Assembly (NCBI GenBank): GCA_001544655.2
Contig: FCOD02000007.1
Location: forward strand, 124,001 to 188,000
Length of the DNA stretch: 64,000 nucleotides
Direction: 5' to 3'
Source of the DNA: Caballeronia turbans
GTDB taxonomy: Bacteria > Pseudomonadota > Gammaproteobacteria > Burkholderiales > Burkholderiaceae
Made by a program: the position numbers and the translations under genes. Below the pieces are notes generated by a model. The model worked only from the letters and a program-made list of their open reading frames with translations, did not search any database and had not been told where the DNA came from. Positions 25,669-35,540 of this stretch are shown here, piece by piece (position 1 is the stretch's first letter; every line of letters starts with the position of its first letter).

Positions 25669-27135
25669 CTACTCGCGCGTCGCGTTATCGGCACGCGCGA
25701 CGCTCGCACCCGGCGCAACGGACGAGCCCATCGCCTGAAAGAGCGCGGCGGTGTCGCTCAGGCGCGCGCTGCTCGCGCGGATCGTCGAGAGGCGCGCGTC
25801 GAGATACTGCTGCTCGCTGCCGCGTGCGGCGCGCGGCGGGATTGCGCCCAGCCGCACACGCGCCGCCGCATCCGCCGATGCATCGCGCGCCGCGTTGCTC
25901 GCGCTGTCGGCGAAGGCGAGCGCTTCGCTGTCGGTTTCGAGCGACGCCAGCGTGTTCGCGACGTTTTGAAACGCCGAGAGCACGGTCTGCTTGTATTGCG
26001 CGACGGCAGCGTCATACGTGGCGATGGCCGCGCGGCGTTGCGCGAGCAGCGCGCCGCCATGAAAAATCGGCTGCGACAGCGATGCGCCCACGCTCCACAA
26101 CGCGCCCGCGCCTGACAGCGCGGTCGGCCAGTCGAAGCCGCCTTTGCCCATCGACGCGGATATCGAGAGGCTCGGATACATCTGCGCGGTCGCGACGCCG
26201 ACTTGCGCGGCGGCGGCCTTCACTGCGGCATCGGCGGCCTGGATGTCGGGGCGTGTCTGCAACAGCGTAGATGGCAGCACGACCGGCACATCGGACGGCA
26301 CGGCGAGGCTCGCGAGATCGAGATCGCCGGGCGCCTGATCGGGCGTGCGTCCAAGCAGCACCGCGAGCGCGTGGCGCGTCGCGAGCCATTGCGCGCGCAA
26401 GCCCGGCAATTGCGATGCGAGCGACGCAGCGTTCTGCTGCGCATTGAGCATCTCGGCACGCGACGCGGAACCGAGCGCATAGCGGCGCTGCGCATCATGC
26501 GCATCGTCGTTGGCGAGCGCGACGAGGCGTTCGGTCACGTCGATCTGCGCATGCAACGCCGCCGCGCCGATCGCGCCCGTCACGATGTTGGCCGCAAGCG
26601 CGCGACGTGCGGCGTCGAGCTGAAAGGCCTGTTGATCGACCTGCGCGGCAAGCGCCGCATTCGCAAAACGCGCTGCGCCGAAGAGATCGAACGTGTATTG
26701 CGCCTGAATCTGCCCGACGAAGAGGTTGTAGAGCACGGTCGGCGGGCCGGCTTCGGGAATGCCGAAGCCGCGTTGCCGCGTCGCTTGCGCGCCCGCGTCG
26801 ATCTGCGGCAACAGCGACGAACCTACTTGCGCACGCAACTGTTCGCGCGCGGCGACGAGGCTCTTGTCGGCCGCCGCGAGATTCGGGCTCGCGCGCAAAC
26901 CTTCATCGACGAGCGCATTCAACGCATCCGATCGATACAGCTTCCACCATGCGGGCACGGGCGGCGCGCCCGCGACGAAGCGCTGCGACGCGCCTTCGGC
27001 CGTGACGCTCGCTTGCGCTTGCGGCTGCGCGCCGTAATGCGCGGGTTGCGGCATCGCGGGCGGCTTGCCATCGGGTCTTAACGCGCATGCGCCGAGCGCG
27101 ATGCACGCCGCAGTCATCACAAGCCGGCGATTCAT
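25669..27135 (-). CDS. RND efflux outer membrane lipoprotein, NodT family
   Basis: The product is 488 residues with a lipoprotein signal ending ALGAC (Cys near residue 17). Two outer membrane efflux protein domains follow, with VDEGLRASPNLAAADKSLVAAREQL in the first helical hairpin and SLSQPIFHGGALLAQRRAAIATYDAA in the second repeat. It forms the trimeric TolC-like channel of the tripartite pump. The start at 27135 (MNRRLVM) overlaps the stop of the inner membrane pump by 4 nt; a longer frame to 27177 is not needed. It is third in the adaptor-pump-channel operon. Confidence 0.9.
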   Translation of the reverse strand: MNRRLVMTAACIALGACALRPDGKPPAMPQPAHYGAQPQAQASVTAEGASQRFVAGAPPVPAWWKLYRSDALNALVDEGLRASPNLAAADKSLVAAREQLRAQVGSSLLPQIDAGAQATRQRGFGIPEAGPPTVLYNLFVGQIQAQYTFDLFGAARFANAALAAQVDQQAFQLDAARRALAANIVTGAIGAAALHAQIDVTERLVALANDDAHDAQRRYALGSASRAEMLNAQQNAASLASQLPGLRAQWLATRHALAVLLGRTPDQAPGDLDLASLAVPSDVPVVLPSTLLQTRPDIQAADAAVKAAAAQVGVATAQMYPSLSISASMGKGGFDWPTALSGAGALWSVGASLSQPIFHGGALLAQRRAAIATYDAAVAQYKQTVLSAFQNVANTLASLETDSEALAFADSASNAARDASADAAARVRLGAIPPRAARGSEQQYLDARLSTIRASSARLSDTAALFQAMGSSVAPGASVARADNATRE

Positions 27136-30100
27136 GTCGATGCTCCTTCGCGTTCGTCGAGCTTCACGCGAAACCACGCGGCGTAGAGCGCGGGCAGATA
27201 GAAGAGGGTGAGCACGGTCGCGCTCGTGATGCCGCCCATCAGCGCGGTCGCCATCGGGCCGAAGAAGTTGCTGCGCAGAAGCGGAATCAGCGCGAGCACG
27301 GCGGCCGCGGCCGTCAGCGTGATGGGCCGGAAACGTCGCACCGTCGCGCCGATGATCGCATCGAAACGCTTGTGTCCGGACGCGATGTCCTGCTCGATCT
27401 GATCGACGAGAATCACCGAGTTGCGCATGATGATGCCGAACATCGCGATCACGCCGAGCATCGCGACGAAGCCGAACGGCTTGCCGAATGCGAGCAGCGT
27501 CACCACGACGCCGATCAGTCCGAGCGGCGCGGTGAGCACGACCATCATCACGCGCGAGAAGCTCTGCAACTGGATCATCAGAAGCGTCAGCACGACGATC
27601 ACCATCACCGGAATCTGCGCGTTGATCGAAGCCTGGCCCTTGCCGCTTTCCTCGACCGAGCCGCCCACTTCGACGCGATAACCGACCGGCAGCGCGCGGC
27701 GCATCGCGTCGAGCTTCGTGTCGATGGCGTGCGTCACGTCGATGCCCTGCGCATCGCCCTTCACGTCCGATTGCACGGTGATGGTCGGCTGGCGGTCGCG
27801 TTCCCAGATCACGCCGTATTCGAGCGTATCGACGACGCGTCCCAGCGCGCCGAGCGGCACCGGCCCGTGCGGCGTCGGCATCGCGAGCGTGGCGAGCCGC
27901 GCGGGATCGACGCGCTCGGCACGCGGCGCACGCAAATCGACGCTGATGAGCTTGTCGCGCTCGCGATACTGCGTGACCGTGGTGCCGGTCAGCGTCATGG
28001 CGAGAAAGCTCGCGACGTCCTGCGACGAGATGCCCGCATCGCGCGCCTTCTGCTGATCGATCTCGAAGCGCACCGAACGCTCCGAAGGCTCGTCCCAGTC
28101 GAACTGCACGTTGGCCGTGCGCGCATCGGCGCGCATGTCGGCGGCAACCTGTTCGGCGATGTGACGCACGGTGCCGATATCGTCGCCGCTCACGCGAAAC
28201 TGCACCGGATAGCCGACGGGCGGACCGTTCTCCAGCCGCGACAAACGCGTGCGCACGGCAGGGAAGCGCTCACGCAACATCGGATCGAGCCAGCGCGCGA
28301 GCGCCTCGCGCGCCTGCACCGACTTCGCGGTGACGACGAACTGCGCGAAGTTCGGCGTCGGCAATTGCTGATCGAGCGGCAGATAGAATCGCGGCGCGCC
28401 GGTGCCGACGAAGCTCACGACATGGTCGATTTCTTCGCGTCCCTTCAACGCTTCTTCGAGCCGCTTCGCTTCGCGCAAGGTCGCTTCGAACGATGCGCCT
28501 TCCTGCAATCTGACGTCGATCAGCAGTTCGGGACGGTCCGAGCTCGGGAAAAACTGTTGAGGCACGATCGTGAAGCCGGCCATCGCGATGACGAAGAGCA
28601 CGACCGTGATCGCGAGCACGATGAAACGCCGCTTCACGCACCAGCCGACCCAGCCTCGCAGGCGTCCGTAGAACTTCGTGTCGTAGATATCGTGTTCGTG
28701 GTCGTCCGGCAAATGCGCTTCCTTCTTCCGTTCGGGCAGGAGCTTGTAGCCGAGCAACGGAATCAGCACGACTGCCGCGAGCCACGAAGCGATCAGCGCG
28801 ATTGCCGACACTTCGAAGATCGAACGCGTGTATTCGCCGGTGCTCGATTTCGCAAGCGCGATCGGCAGGAAGCCCGCGACGGTGACGAGCGTGCCGGTCA
28901 GCATCGGGAACGCGGTGCTCGTGTAGGCGAACGCGGCGGCGCGCGCGCGGCTCCAGCCTTGTTCGAGCTTCACGGCCATCATCTCGACGGCGATGATCGC
29001 GTCATCGACGAGAAGACCCAGCGCAAGAATCAGCGTGCCGAGGGAGACCTTGTGCAGGCCGATGTCGAACAGATACATGAAGAGCGCAGTGACGGCGAGC
29101 ACGATCGGAATCGAGATCACGACCACCATGCCCGTGCGCACGCCGAGCGAAACGAGACTCACGATCAGCACGATGACGACCGCTTCGGCGACGGCTTCGA
29201 GAAAGTCGTCGACGGAATGCGAGACCGCGTGCGGCATGCTGGAGACTTCGGTGAGCTTCAGTCCCGCGGGTAGTTGCGCACGCAACTTGATCATCGCTTC
29301 GTCGAGCGACTTGCCGAGACGCACGACGTCCTCGCCCGGCTGCATCGTGATGCCGATGCCGAGCACGGGCGTGCCCGCCGAGCGCATCTGGGTGGCGGGC
29401 GGATCGATGTAGCCGCGCCTGATCGTCGCGATGTCGCCGAGTCGGAACGAGCGGCCGTTCACGTTGATGAGCGTATCGGCGAGCGCGTCCACGCTTTTGA
29501 ATTGCCCGCTCGGGCGCACGAACACGCGGTCGTTGGGCGTCGTCAGCACGCCTGCGGCCGAGACGGCGTTCTGCCCGTCGACGGCCTGCGCGATCTGCTG
29601 CGGCGAGATGTTCAGGCGCGTGAGCGTCGTGTTGGGAAGCTCGACGTAGATGCGCTCTTCCTGATCGCCGAAGTAATCGATCTTCGCGACGCCCGGCACG
29701 CGCAATAGAACCGTGCGCAAGGCATCGGCGTAATCGTGCAGTTGCGCGGGCGAGAAGCCGTCGCCTTCGAGCGCGTAGATGGTGGTGTAGACGTCGCCGA
29801 ATTCGTCGTTGAAGAACGGGCCTTGCACGCCGGGCGGCAAGGTCGCGGCGATATCGCCCACTTTCTTGCGGATCTGATACCACTCTTCGGGCACGTCCTT
29901 CGCGGGCGCGGAATCCTTCATCTGAAAGAAGATGAGCGATTCGCCGGGGCGCGAATAGCTGCGCATGAAATCGGTGTACGGCGTTTCCTGCAGCTTGCGC
30001 GCGATGCGGTCCGTCACTTCTTCCTGCACCTGACGCGCGGTCGCGCCCGGCCAGAACGTGCGGATCACCATCACGCGGAAGGTGAAGGGCGGATCTTCCG

Positions 30101-30254
30101 ACTGCGCGAGCCGCGTGTAGGCGAGGATGCCGAAGATTGTCGCCATCGCGATGAGAAACACGACGAGCGCGCGATGTCGCAGCGCCCACGCCGAGAGATT
30201 GAAGCGGCCTTCCTCGTGTCGATGCGCGTTGTCGTCTTCGCGAGTGTCGCTCAT
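27132..30254 (-). CDS. RND efflux pump inner membrane permease
   Basis: This is a 1040-residue RND permease with 12 predicted membrane helices, two large periplasmic loops and an N-terminal cytoplasmic run rich in Asp, His and Glu. The TM4 proton-relay acids are in LGLLVDDAIIAVEMM, and GIIMRNSVILVDQIEQD is the matching C-terminal segment. The sequence is nearer the broad CzcA/MexB-like drug branch of the 'multidrug or cation' type than metal-specific pumps, since no metal-binding Met/His cluster is seen. The start at 30254 overlaps the adaptor stop by 4 nt (ATGA). It assembles with its neighbours to export drugs, solvents or other toxic compounds. Confidence 0.9.
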   Translation of the reverse strand: MSDTREDDNAHRHEEGRFNLSAWALRHRALVVFLIAMATIFGILAYTRLAQSEDPPFTFRVMVIRTFWPGATARQVQEEVTDRIARKLQETPYTDFMRSYSRPGESLIFFQMKDSAPAKDVPEEWYQIRKKVGDIAATLPPGVQGPFFNDEFGDVYTTIYALEGDGFSPAQLHDYADALRTVLLRVPGVAKIDYFGDQEERIYVELPNTTLTRLNISPQQIAQAVDGQNAVSAAGVLTTPNDRVFVRPSGQFKSVDALADTLINVNGRSFRLGDIATIRRGYIDPPATQMRSAGTPVLGIGITMQPGEDVVRLGKSLDEAMIKLRAQLPAGLKLTEVSSMPHAVSHSVDDFLEAVAEAVVIVLIVSLVSLGVRTGMVVVISIPIVLAVTALFMYLFDIGLHKVSLGTLILALGLLVDDAIIAVEMMAVKLEQGWSRARAAAFAYTSTAFPMLTGTLVTVAGFLPIALAKSSTGEYTRSIFEVSAIALIASWLAAVVLIPLLGYKLLPERKKEAHLPDDHEHDIYDTKFYGRLRGWVGWCVKRRFIVLAITVVLFVIAMAGFTIVPQQFFPSSDRPELLIDVRLQEGASFEATLREAKRLEEALKGREEIDHVVSFVGTGAPRFYLPLDQQLPTPNFAQFVVTAKSVQAREALARWLDPMLRERFPAVRTRLSRLENGPPVGYPVQFRVSGDDIGTVRHIAEQVAADMRADARTANVQFDWDEPSERSVRFEIDQQKARDAGISSQDVASFLAMTLTGTTVTQYRERDKLISVDLRAPRAERVDPARLATLAMPTPHGPVPLGALGRVVDTLEYGVIWERDRQPTITVQSDVKGDAQGIDVTHAIDTKLDAMRRALPVGYRVEVGGSVEESGKGQASINAQIPVMVIVVLTLLMIQLQSFSRVMMVVLTAPLGLIGVVVTLLAFGKPFGFVAMLGVIAMFGIIMRNSVILVDQIEQDIASGHKRFDAIIGATVRRFRPITLTAAAAVLALIPLLRSNFFGPMATALMGGITSATVLTLFYLPALYAAWFRVKLDEREGAST

Positions 30255-31372
30255 GACGCGAAGTCCTCGGGATGCAGCGGCGCGACGACGCGCACTTTTT
30301 CTCCCGCGGACACCGTATGCACGCCTTGCCACACGATGCGCTCGCCCGCTTCGATGCCGCCCGCGAGCGTCACCGTGCGCTCGCCGTAGCGCGCGACTTC
30401 GACGCGCCTCAGTTCGAGCGCATCGCCCGGCTGTTTGACGATCCATACGGCGGGATGGCCGTTGTCGTGGAACAGCGCCGTCGATGGAATGGTGAATGCG
30501 CCCTTCGCGCCATTGGACCCGGCGAACGCGATATCCGCGGTCATGCCAAGGCGCACGTCGGGTGTCGGTGCTTCGAGCGTGAGCTTCGCGCGCCAGGTGC
30601 GGCTTTGCGTGTCGGCGGCGGGCGAGAGCTCGCGCACGCGCGCCCTGAAGGTTTGCCCGGGCAATGCCGCGAGCCGCACGCTGGCCTCCTTGCCTATGGC
30701 GAACGCGCCGAGCGCGGCTTCGGGCACGTCGCAGATCACGTCGATATCGCCGCTCCAGGCAAGCGTGTAGATGGCCTGGCCCGCCGTGACGTTCTGGCCG
30801 GTGTCGGCCTGCTCGGCGGTGATGACGCCCGCGTGATCGGCGGCGAGTGTCGCGTAGCGGAGTTGATCGGCGGACAGTCCCGCCTGCTGCTGCGCCTGAT
30901 TGCGCTGCGCGAGCGCGGAGGCATAGGCGTTCTGCGTCTGTTCGAGCTGCGCGGGCGCGATGAGATGCTCCGCGGCCTGTGCGCGATCGCGATCGAGTTG
31001 CTGCTTCGCATAAACGAGCTGATGTTCGGCGGCGTCGAGCTGCGCGCGGGCGCTCGCGTTGTTCTTCTCGACGTCGGCGGGATCGAGCCGGGCGACGACT
31101 TGCCCTGCCTTCACGCTGTCGCCGAGGCGCACGCGCCGCTCGAGAATCTTGCCGTTGATGCGAAAGGAAAGCGGCGTCGAATAGCGCGACTGGATCTGTC
31201 CGGGCAAGCTGGATGCATTCGCGTGACCGTCCGCTTGCGCCGCGACGGCGACGACCGGGCGCGGCGCGGGTGCGGGCGCTTCATGCCGCTTGCAGGCGAA
31301 GAGCATTACACAGACGATAGGAACGAATGCCGCGCGCGCCACGGCCGACGCGGGTGAGTGCAAGAGCTTCAC
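30251..31372 (-). CDS. RND efflux periplasmic adaptor (HlyD/MFP) lipoprotein
   Basis: The product is 373 residues. I start it at a GTG at 31372, which gives KLLHSPASAVARAAF and a lipobox VMLFAC; the longer frame to 31579 has no signal and covers the promoter region. The biotinyl-lipoyl half motifs are GKILERRVRLGDSVKAGQVV and ADHAGVITAEQADTGQNVTAG, with a long alpha-hairpin between (about 105-165). It bridges the pump and the NodT channel in the periplasm. It is the first gene of the efflux operon, and the divergent TetR gene with its palindrome lies 259 nt ahead. Confidence 0.88.
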   Translation of the reverse strand: MKLLHSPASAVARAAFVPIVCVMLFACKRHEAPAPAPRPVVAVAAQADGHANASSLPGQIQSRYSTPLSFRINGKILERRVRLGDSVKAGQVVARLDPADVEKNNASARAQLDAAEHQLVYAKQQLDRDRAQAAEHLIAPAQLEQTQNAYASALAQRNQAQQQAGLSADQLRYATLAADHAGVITAEQADTGQNVTAGQAIYTLAWSGDIDVICDVPEAALGAFAIGKEASVRLAALPGQTFRARVRELSPAADTQSRTWRAKLTLEAPTPDVRLGMTADIAFAGSNGAKGAFTIPSTALFHDNGHPAVWIVKQPGDALELRRVEVARYGERTVTLAGGIEAGERIVWQGVHTVSAGEKVRVVAPLHPEDFAS

Positions 31373-31563
31373 AGGAACCTCGGCGCCCGCAAGGGCATGG
31401 TGCCGCGAGCTCGAAACGGCTGCGCGCGGCTCATGGGCGAAGCAAGGGAAAGGGTGATCCGGCGATAATTCAGAGAACCGAGCGGAAGCGGGCGGTTCAA
31501 GACATCGACTTGTAAGCCCCGCCCGGCAAGGGTTTCGAAGACCCGGACGCGAATACGAAGTGA

Positions 31564-31589
31564 ATTCTAATACAGCCATGTATTCGAAT
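31564..31589. promoter_or_regulatory. TetR operator between the efflux operon and its regulator
   Basis: The core AATACA-gcca-TGTATT (31569-31584) is a perfect inverted repeat, and ATTC (31564) with GAAT (31586-31589) extends it to 26 bp with one mismatched pair. It is 42 nt before the TetR start and is the expected autoregulatory and pump-control site. Confidence 0.7.
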
Positions 31590-31631
31590 GCAAAGACGGA
31601 TTTGTAAGGCGCGCGATGCTACACTTCGCGC

Positions 31632-32255
31632 ATGAAACCTGTACGTCTCACTCGCGAGCAGAGCCGTGACCAGACGCGCCAGCGTCTGCTCGACGCTGCG
31701 CAGACGGTTTTCACGCAGAAAGGATTCGGTGCATCGAGCGTCGAGGATGTGGCTGCCGACGCGGGCTATACGCGCGGCGCGTTCTATTCGAACTTTTCGA
31801 GCAAGGCCGAGTTGTTGCTCGAAGTGCTCAAGCGCGATCACGACACCATCATGCAGCGCCTCTCCACGATCTTCGAGGATGGCGAGGCCTCACGCGCCGA
31901 CATGGAAGCGCGCGTGCTGCAGTACTACAGCGAGTGCTATCAGAACAACGCGTGTTTCCTGCTGTGGGTCGAAGCGAAGCTGCACGCGAGCCGCGACGCC
32001 AAATTCCGCGCGAGCTTCAATGCGCTGATGCGCGAGCTGCGGCAGACCACGACCGATTACATCAGGGCATTCTCCGAGCGCGTGGGCACGCCGCTCACGA
32101 TGCCGCCGGAACAGATGGCGCTCGGCCTCATCGCGCTGTGCGACGGCGTGCAGTTCTTCTATTCCTCCGACCCGCAATCGGTGCCGGCGCAATTCGCCGA
32201 GGACGTGCTTGCGCAGTTCTTCCGGCGCGTCGTGTTGAGCGCCGCAGCCGACTAA
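31632..32255 (+). CDS. TetR/AcrR family regulator of the efflux operon
   Basis: The product is 207 residues. The N-terminal helix-turn-helix is RLLDAAQTVFTQKGFGASSV and TRGAFYSNFSSKAELLLEVL, as in AcrR-type repressors. The C-terminal helical domain includes ARADMEARVLQYYSECYQNN-like and LGLIALCDGVQFFYSSDPQ segments for ligand and dimer contacts. It is divergent from the adaptor gene, with a palindrome between, so it most likely represses the pump until a pump substrate binds. The start at 31632 follows a short purine-poor leader. Confidence 0.87.
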   Translation: MKPVRLTREQSRDQTRQRLLDAAQTVFTQKGFGASSVEDVAADAGYTRGAFYSNFSSKAELLLEVLKRDHDTIMQRLSTIFEDGEASRADMEARVLQYYSECYQNNACFLLWVEAKLHASRDAKFRASFNALMRELRQTTTDYIRAFSERVGTPLTMPPEQMALGLIALCDGVQFFYSSDPQSVPAQFAEDVLAQFFRRVVLSAAAD

Positions 32256-32435
32256 GACGGCTCGACTTGCTGGCGAGATCGCGATGAACGCGCTTTTTGC
32301 CAGCATGCATCGCCCGTGGCACGGATGAGCTCGATACGCTAATCTTTGCGCGAGAGCCGCAGAGGCCGCGCTTGCAGTGTTTCGAGTTCGCTTGCGATCT
32401 CGCGGAACGGGGATGACATCCTGGAGGGAATCTCC

Positions 32436-34787
32436 ATGAGCGCATTCGCGCGGCGCGTAAGAGCGGGGCATGTCCTGACTGGCGCTCGAGCATGGATGAT
32501 CGCGCTCGGAGTCTGCATCGGATGCGCGGCGTGCCCCTCGCCCGCAATGGCCGCGCCGCTGCCTGCCGCGATGCAAAAGTTCATCTCGCCACAGCCGGCC
32601 TCCGAAGCGCCGGCTGCCTCTGCGCCTTCACCCGCGAGTCAGGCCGAAATGGTGCGTTCGCTGAACAGCCTCATCGGCACGCTCGACAACGATGCGCAAC
32701 GCAGCGCATTCGTCGCGCAACTGAAGATGCTGCGTGACGCGACGCAGAAGGCCGCGCCGGCCACGCCCGCACCCGCCAATACCGATCTGCTCGGCGCGAT
32801 CGCATCGGGCATTGCATCGGTCGAAACGAATCTGAGTGGAGGCCTCACGCCCTTGCGTGCCTGGACGGTCCGTTCGAGCGCCGCTGCAAGCGAGTTGCGG
32901 GCCGTCGTCACGGGTGCGCGAGGCGAGAGCTTCGGCAAGATCCTTGCGGCAATGGGCGCGACGCTCGCGGGCTGGGGGCTGTGCGCGTTCGTGCTGATTC
33001 GCATTCAGCGGCGCATCTTCGCGCGCTTCGGCAGGAACGTCACGCTTGCGCCGAATCCTACGTCGACGCAACTGCTCGCTTTCGCGTTGCGACAGACCGG
33101 GCCGTGGTTCGTCGCATTCCTCGCGGTGCTGATCTTCGGGCACTCGATGCCCGATGCGCTCGGCCGCACGCTCGGGCTCGTCATTGCTTATGCGATCGTC
33201 GCGGGCGCCATCTTCTCGGCAATCTGCATGATCGTATTCTCGGTGTTCAGCACGGCGCATCGTCGCGTCGCCGTGCAGCAACTGCTTGCGCGCACAACCT
33301 GGCCGCTCTTCGTGATCGGCGCATGCGGCGCGCTCGGCGATGCGACCGCCAACGCCGATGTCATGCGCCAGCTCGGCCCGAATCTCGCGGGCATCGTGTC
33401 GACCTTCGCCAGTCTCGCCGCGGCGTTGCTCTCCGGCTATTTCGCGCTCGCTTACAGGCGGCCCGTCACGCATCTGATTCGCAATCGCCCGTATGCACGC
33501 AGACGCGATCATCAGTTCGCAACCGAAGCGCTCGATATCCTCGCGTCGCTGTGGCATATCCCGATACTGCTGATCGCGGTCGCGTCGGTCGTCGCGATCA
33601 TCGACGGACGCGGTGCCGAAGGCGACGTGCTGCGGCCGTCGCTGCTCAGCGCGGCGCTGCTCGTGCTCACGCTGTTCGCCTCCGCGCTGCTGCTGCATCT
33701 GACGCGCCGGCGCGACACGCGTGCGCGCCGCCGCGCGCCGCATCTGACGCGGCTCCTGCACTTTGGGTGCACGCTGGTCGTGCTCCTGATCTGGCTCGCC
33801 TACCTGCGTTTCGAACTGGAACTCTGGAGCGGACCGATCGCGCGGCTCATCAAGCACAGCGCGATGACACCCGGTTTCAGACACGCGCTGATCGCGGTCG
33901 TTGCGACAGTGTTCGGCGCGTGGTTCATCTGGATCATCATCGACACGGTGATTCTCGAAGCGCTCGGCCCGAATAGCTCGCGCAACAAGGCGCTCAGTCC
34001 CGGCGTGCGCGCACGCACCATGCTGCCGCTCGTGCGCAACGCGATCTTCGTGACGGTCGCGAGCCTCGCGGCCATCGTCGCGGCCGCGAGTCTCGGCATC
34101 AATCTGACGCCGCTGCTCGCCGGCGCGGGCGTGATCGGTCTCGCGGTCGGCTTCGGCGCGAAGTCGCTCGTCACCGATCTGATCACGGGGCTCTTCATCA
34201 TCGTCGAGGAGACGATCTCGGTCGGCGACTGGATCGATATCGACGGCGGCCATGCCGGCACCGTGATGGACCTCACGATCCGCACGGTTCGCCTGCGCGA
34301 CGGGCAAGGCGCGGTTCACACCATTCCGTTCTCGCAGATCAAGATCGTGAAGAACCTGTCGCGCGATTTCGCCAATGCGGTATTCGAGGTCCGCGTACCG
34401 TTCTCCGCGAAACTGGACGACATCACGCGCATGATCGCCGAAGTTGGCGCCGATCTGAGCAGCGACTTTCGCTTTCGCAACGAGATACTGGCGCCGGTCG
34501 ACGTGTGGGGCCTCGATCGTTTCGAGGCGAACTGCATCGTGGTGAAAGGGCAGATCAAGACGCGGCCGCTACAGCAATGGAGCGTGGCGCGTGCGTTCAA
34601 TGCAAGGCTCAAGCTCAAGATGGATGAAGCAGGCATCGAAATGCTGTTGCCGCAGATGCAGCTTCATGCGTCGCCGGACGCACGCGACGCGCGCACACGC
34701 CCCGACGAGCGCGCTCAGGCGCAAGCCCGACATGCAACCGACGGCGCCGTGCAGCCGGAACTCCGTGTGCTCCGGGAATCGCCCTGA
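32436..34787 (+). CDS. Large mechanosensitive channel, MscS superfamily (YbiO-like)
   Basis: The product is 783 residues. A signal peptide (IALGVCIGCAACPSPAMA) is followed by a periplasmic Ala/Pro-rich helical region to about residue 170, several membrane helices, and the MscS core near 530-700: GAGVIGLAVGFGAKSLVTDL (pore helix TM3) and FIIVEETISVGDWIDIDGGHAG (beta domain). The length and order match E. coli YbiO (about 740). It opens under membrane tension and releases solutes at hypo-osmotic shock. GGAGGG lies 7 nt before the ATG at 32436. It stands alone between two regulators or secreted proteins. Confidence 0.88.
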   Translation: MSAFARRVRAGHVLTGARAWMIALGVCIGCAACPSPAMAAPLPAAMQKFISPQPASEAPAASAPSPASQAEMVRSLNSLIGTLDNDAQRSAFVAQLKMLRDATQKAAPATPAPANTDLLGAIASGIASVETNLSGGLTPLRAWTVRSSAAASELRAVVTGARGESFGKILAAMGATLAGWGLCAFVLIRIQRRIFARFGRNVTLAPNPTSTQLLAFALRQTGPWFVAFLAVLIFGHSMPDALGRTLGLVIAYAIVAGAIFSAICMIVFSVFSTAHRRVAVQQLLARTTWPLFVIGACGALGDATANADVMRQLGPNLAGIVSTFASLAAALLSGYFALAYRRPVTHLIRNRPYARRRDHQFATEALDILASLWHIPILLIAVASVVAIIDGRGAEGDVLRPSLLSAALLVLTLFASALLLHLTRRRDTRARRRAPHLTRLLHFGCTLVVLLIWLAYLRFELELWSGPIARLIKHSAMTPGFRHALIAVVATVFGAWFIWIIIDTVILEALGPNSSRNKALSPGVRARTMLPLVRNAIFVTVASLAAIVAAASLGINLTPLLAGAGVIGLAVGFGAKSLVTDLITGLFIIVEETISVGDWIDIDGGHAGTVMDLTIRTVRLRDGQGAVHTIPFSQIKIVKNLSRDFANAVFEVRVPFSAKLDDITRMIAEVGADLSSDFRFRNEILAPVDVWGLDRFEANCIVVKGQIKTRPLQQWSVARAFNARLKLKMDEAGIEMLLPQMQLHASPDARDARTRPDERAQAQARHATDGAVQPELRVLRESP

Positions 34788-34978
34788 ATCGGAACGGCCA
34801 TAGCCATTGCGCGATTTCCGGCTTGTCGGTGCCGTGCGTATGCGCGCAATCGAGGTGACTCATTCCCGAGACACTATTTCTTCAATGACAGTATTGCCAT
34901 CCAGTACGCCGTCAAATGAATTAAAATGATTTAACAACGCTGGGCTTTCTTACCACCGTAGCGTCTTGCAGGCATTCG

Positions 34979-35425
34979 ATGACACGCCATATCAGTAGAT
35001 ATTGGGTCGCCGGCATCGTGGCTTTTCTAGTCGGCAACTTTGCATCAGCCAGTGAACAAACTCGATTGAACCCTATTCAGCGAGTCGCTGCGGATGTGCT
35101 GTTCTTTCCCTATCCGGCCGTCGTCTCGACCGCAGGCGCTCATACTGCCGCCAAGCCTCATCATTCGCGATATGGTTTCAAAGGCACTCAGGACGCGCTG
35201 GACGCCGTAACGTTGTCGAAGTACGACAAAAGCGTCCATCCTGATCTGAGTCAACTCGCCCGCGTTTCGCCGCTGCCCTCTTCGCCGACTTCGGTTCCTG
35301 TTCCGGTGCGTCCGCGCGACGACACCACGCCTGACGACGACTGGCATTTTTCCGCCAACCCGCAATTGGGTGTGAATCACGAGCACGAAAAGGCCATGAC
35401 TTTTTCCGTGCGCCGCGATTTCTGA
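34979..35425 (+). CDS. Secreted hypothetical protein
   Basis: This 148-residue product is not one I recognise. It has an N-terminal signal peptide (WVAGIVAFLVGNFASA, cleavage about residue 25), then FFPYPAVVSTAGAHTAAKPH, a Pro/Ser-rich linker (LPSSPTSVPVPVRPR) and a C-terminal HEHEKAMTFSVRRDF. The end, an aromatic after a basic pair, could be the last strand of a small outer membrane protein, but the protein is too short for a porin. The upstream 190 bases are AT-rich for this genome. It lies just ahead of a porin gene. Confidence in the gene is moderate. Confidence 0.6.
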   Translation: MTRHISRYWVAGIVAFLVGNFASASEQTRLNPIQRVAADVLFFPYPAVVSTAGAHTAAKPHHSRYGFKGTQDALDAVTLSKYDKSVHPDLSQLARVSPLPSSPTSVPVPVRPRDDTTPDDDWHFSANPQLGVNHEHEKAMTFSVRRDF

Positions 35426-35540
35426 GCGTTCGCATACTTCACTTTCCCGCGCGAAATTTTGAGGTTGCCGGTTGCCGATTCAGTCGCATAAAGTGGGGGA
35501 AGCACTGCGTGTTTTCTCGTGATCGATGGAGCCCAGGCAA

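Noticed and set aside
25425-25718. Minus-strand small frame with one hydrophobic stretch (VPWATLLVPVGLYIIIHVML)
   Set aside because: It could be a tiny membrane protein between sbp and the NodT gene, but no start site or ribosome site is good and it overlaps the NodT 3' end. I leave the 250-base gap 25419-25668 without a gene.
27087-29273. Long plus-strand frame of 728 codons
   Set aside because: It is antisense to the RND pump and is very rich in Arg, His, Asp and Glu, the usual shadow of a high-GC gene. No motif was found.
32628-34319. Long minus-strand frame opposite the MscS channel
   Set aside because: Low-complexity charged translation, typical shadow; the MscS motifs lie on the plus strand.
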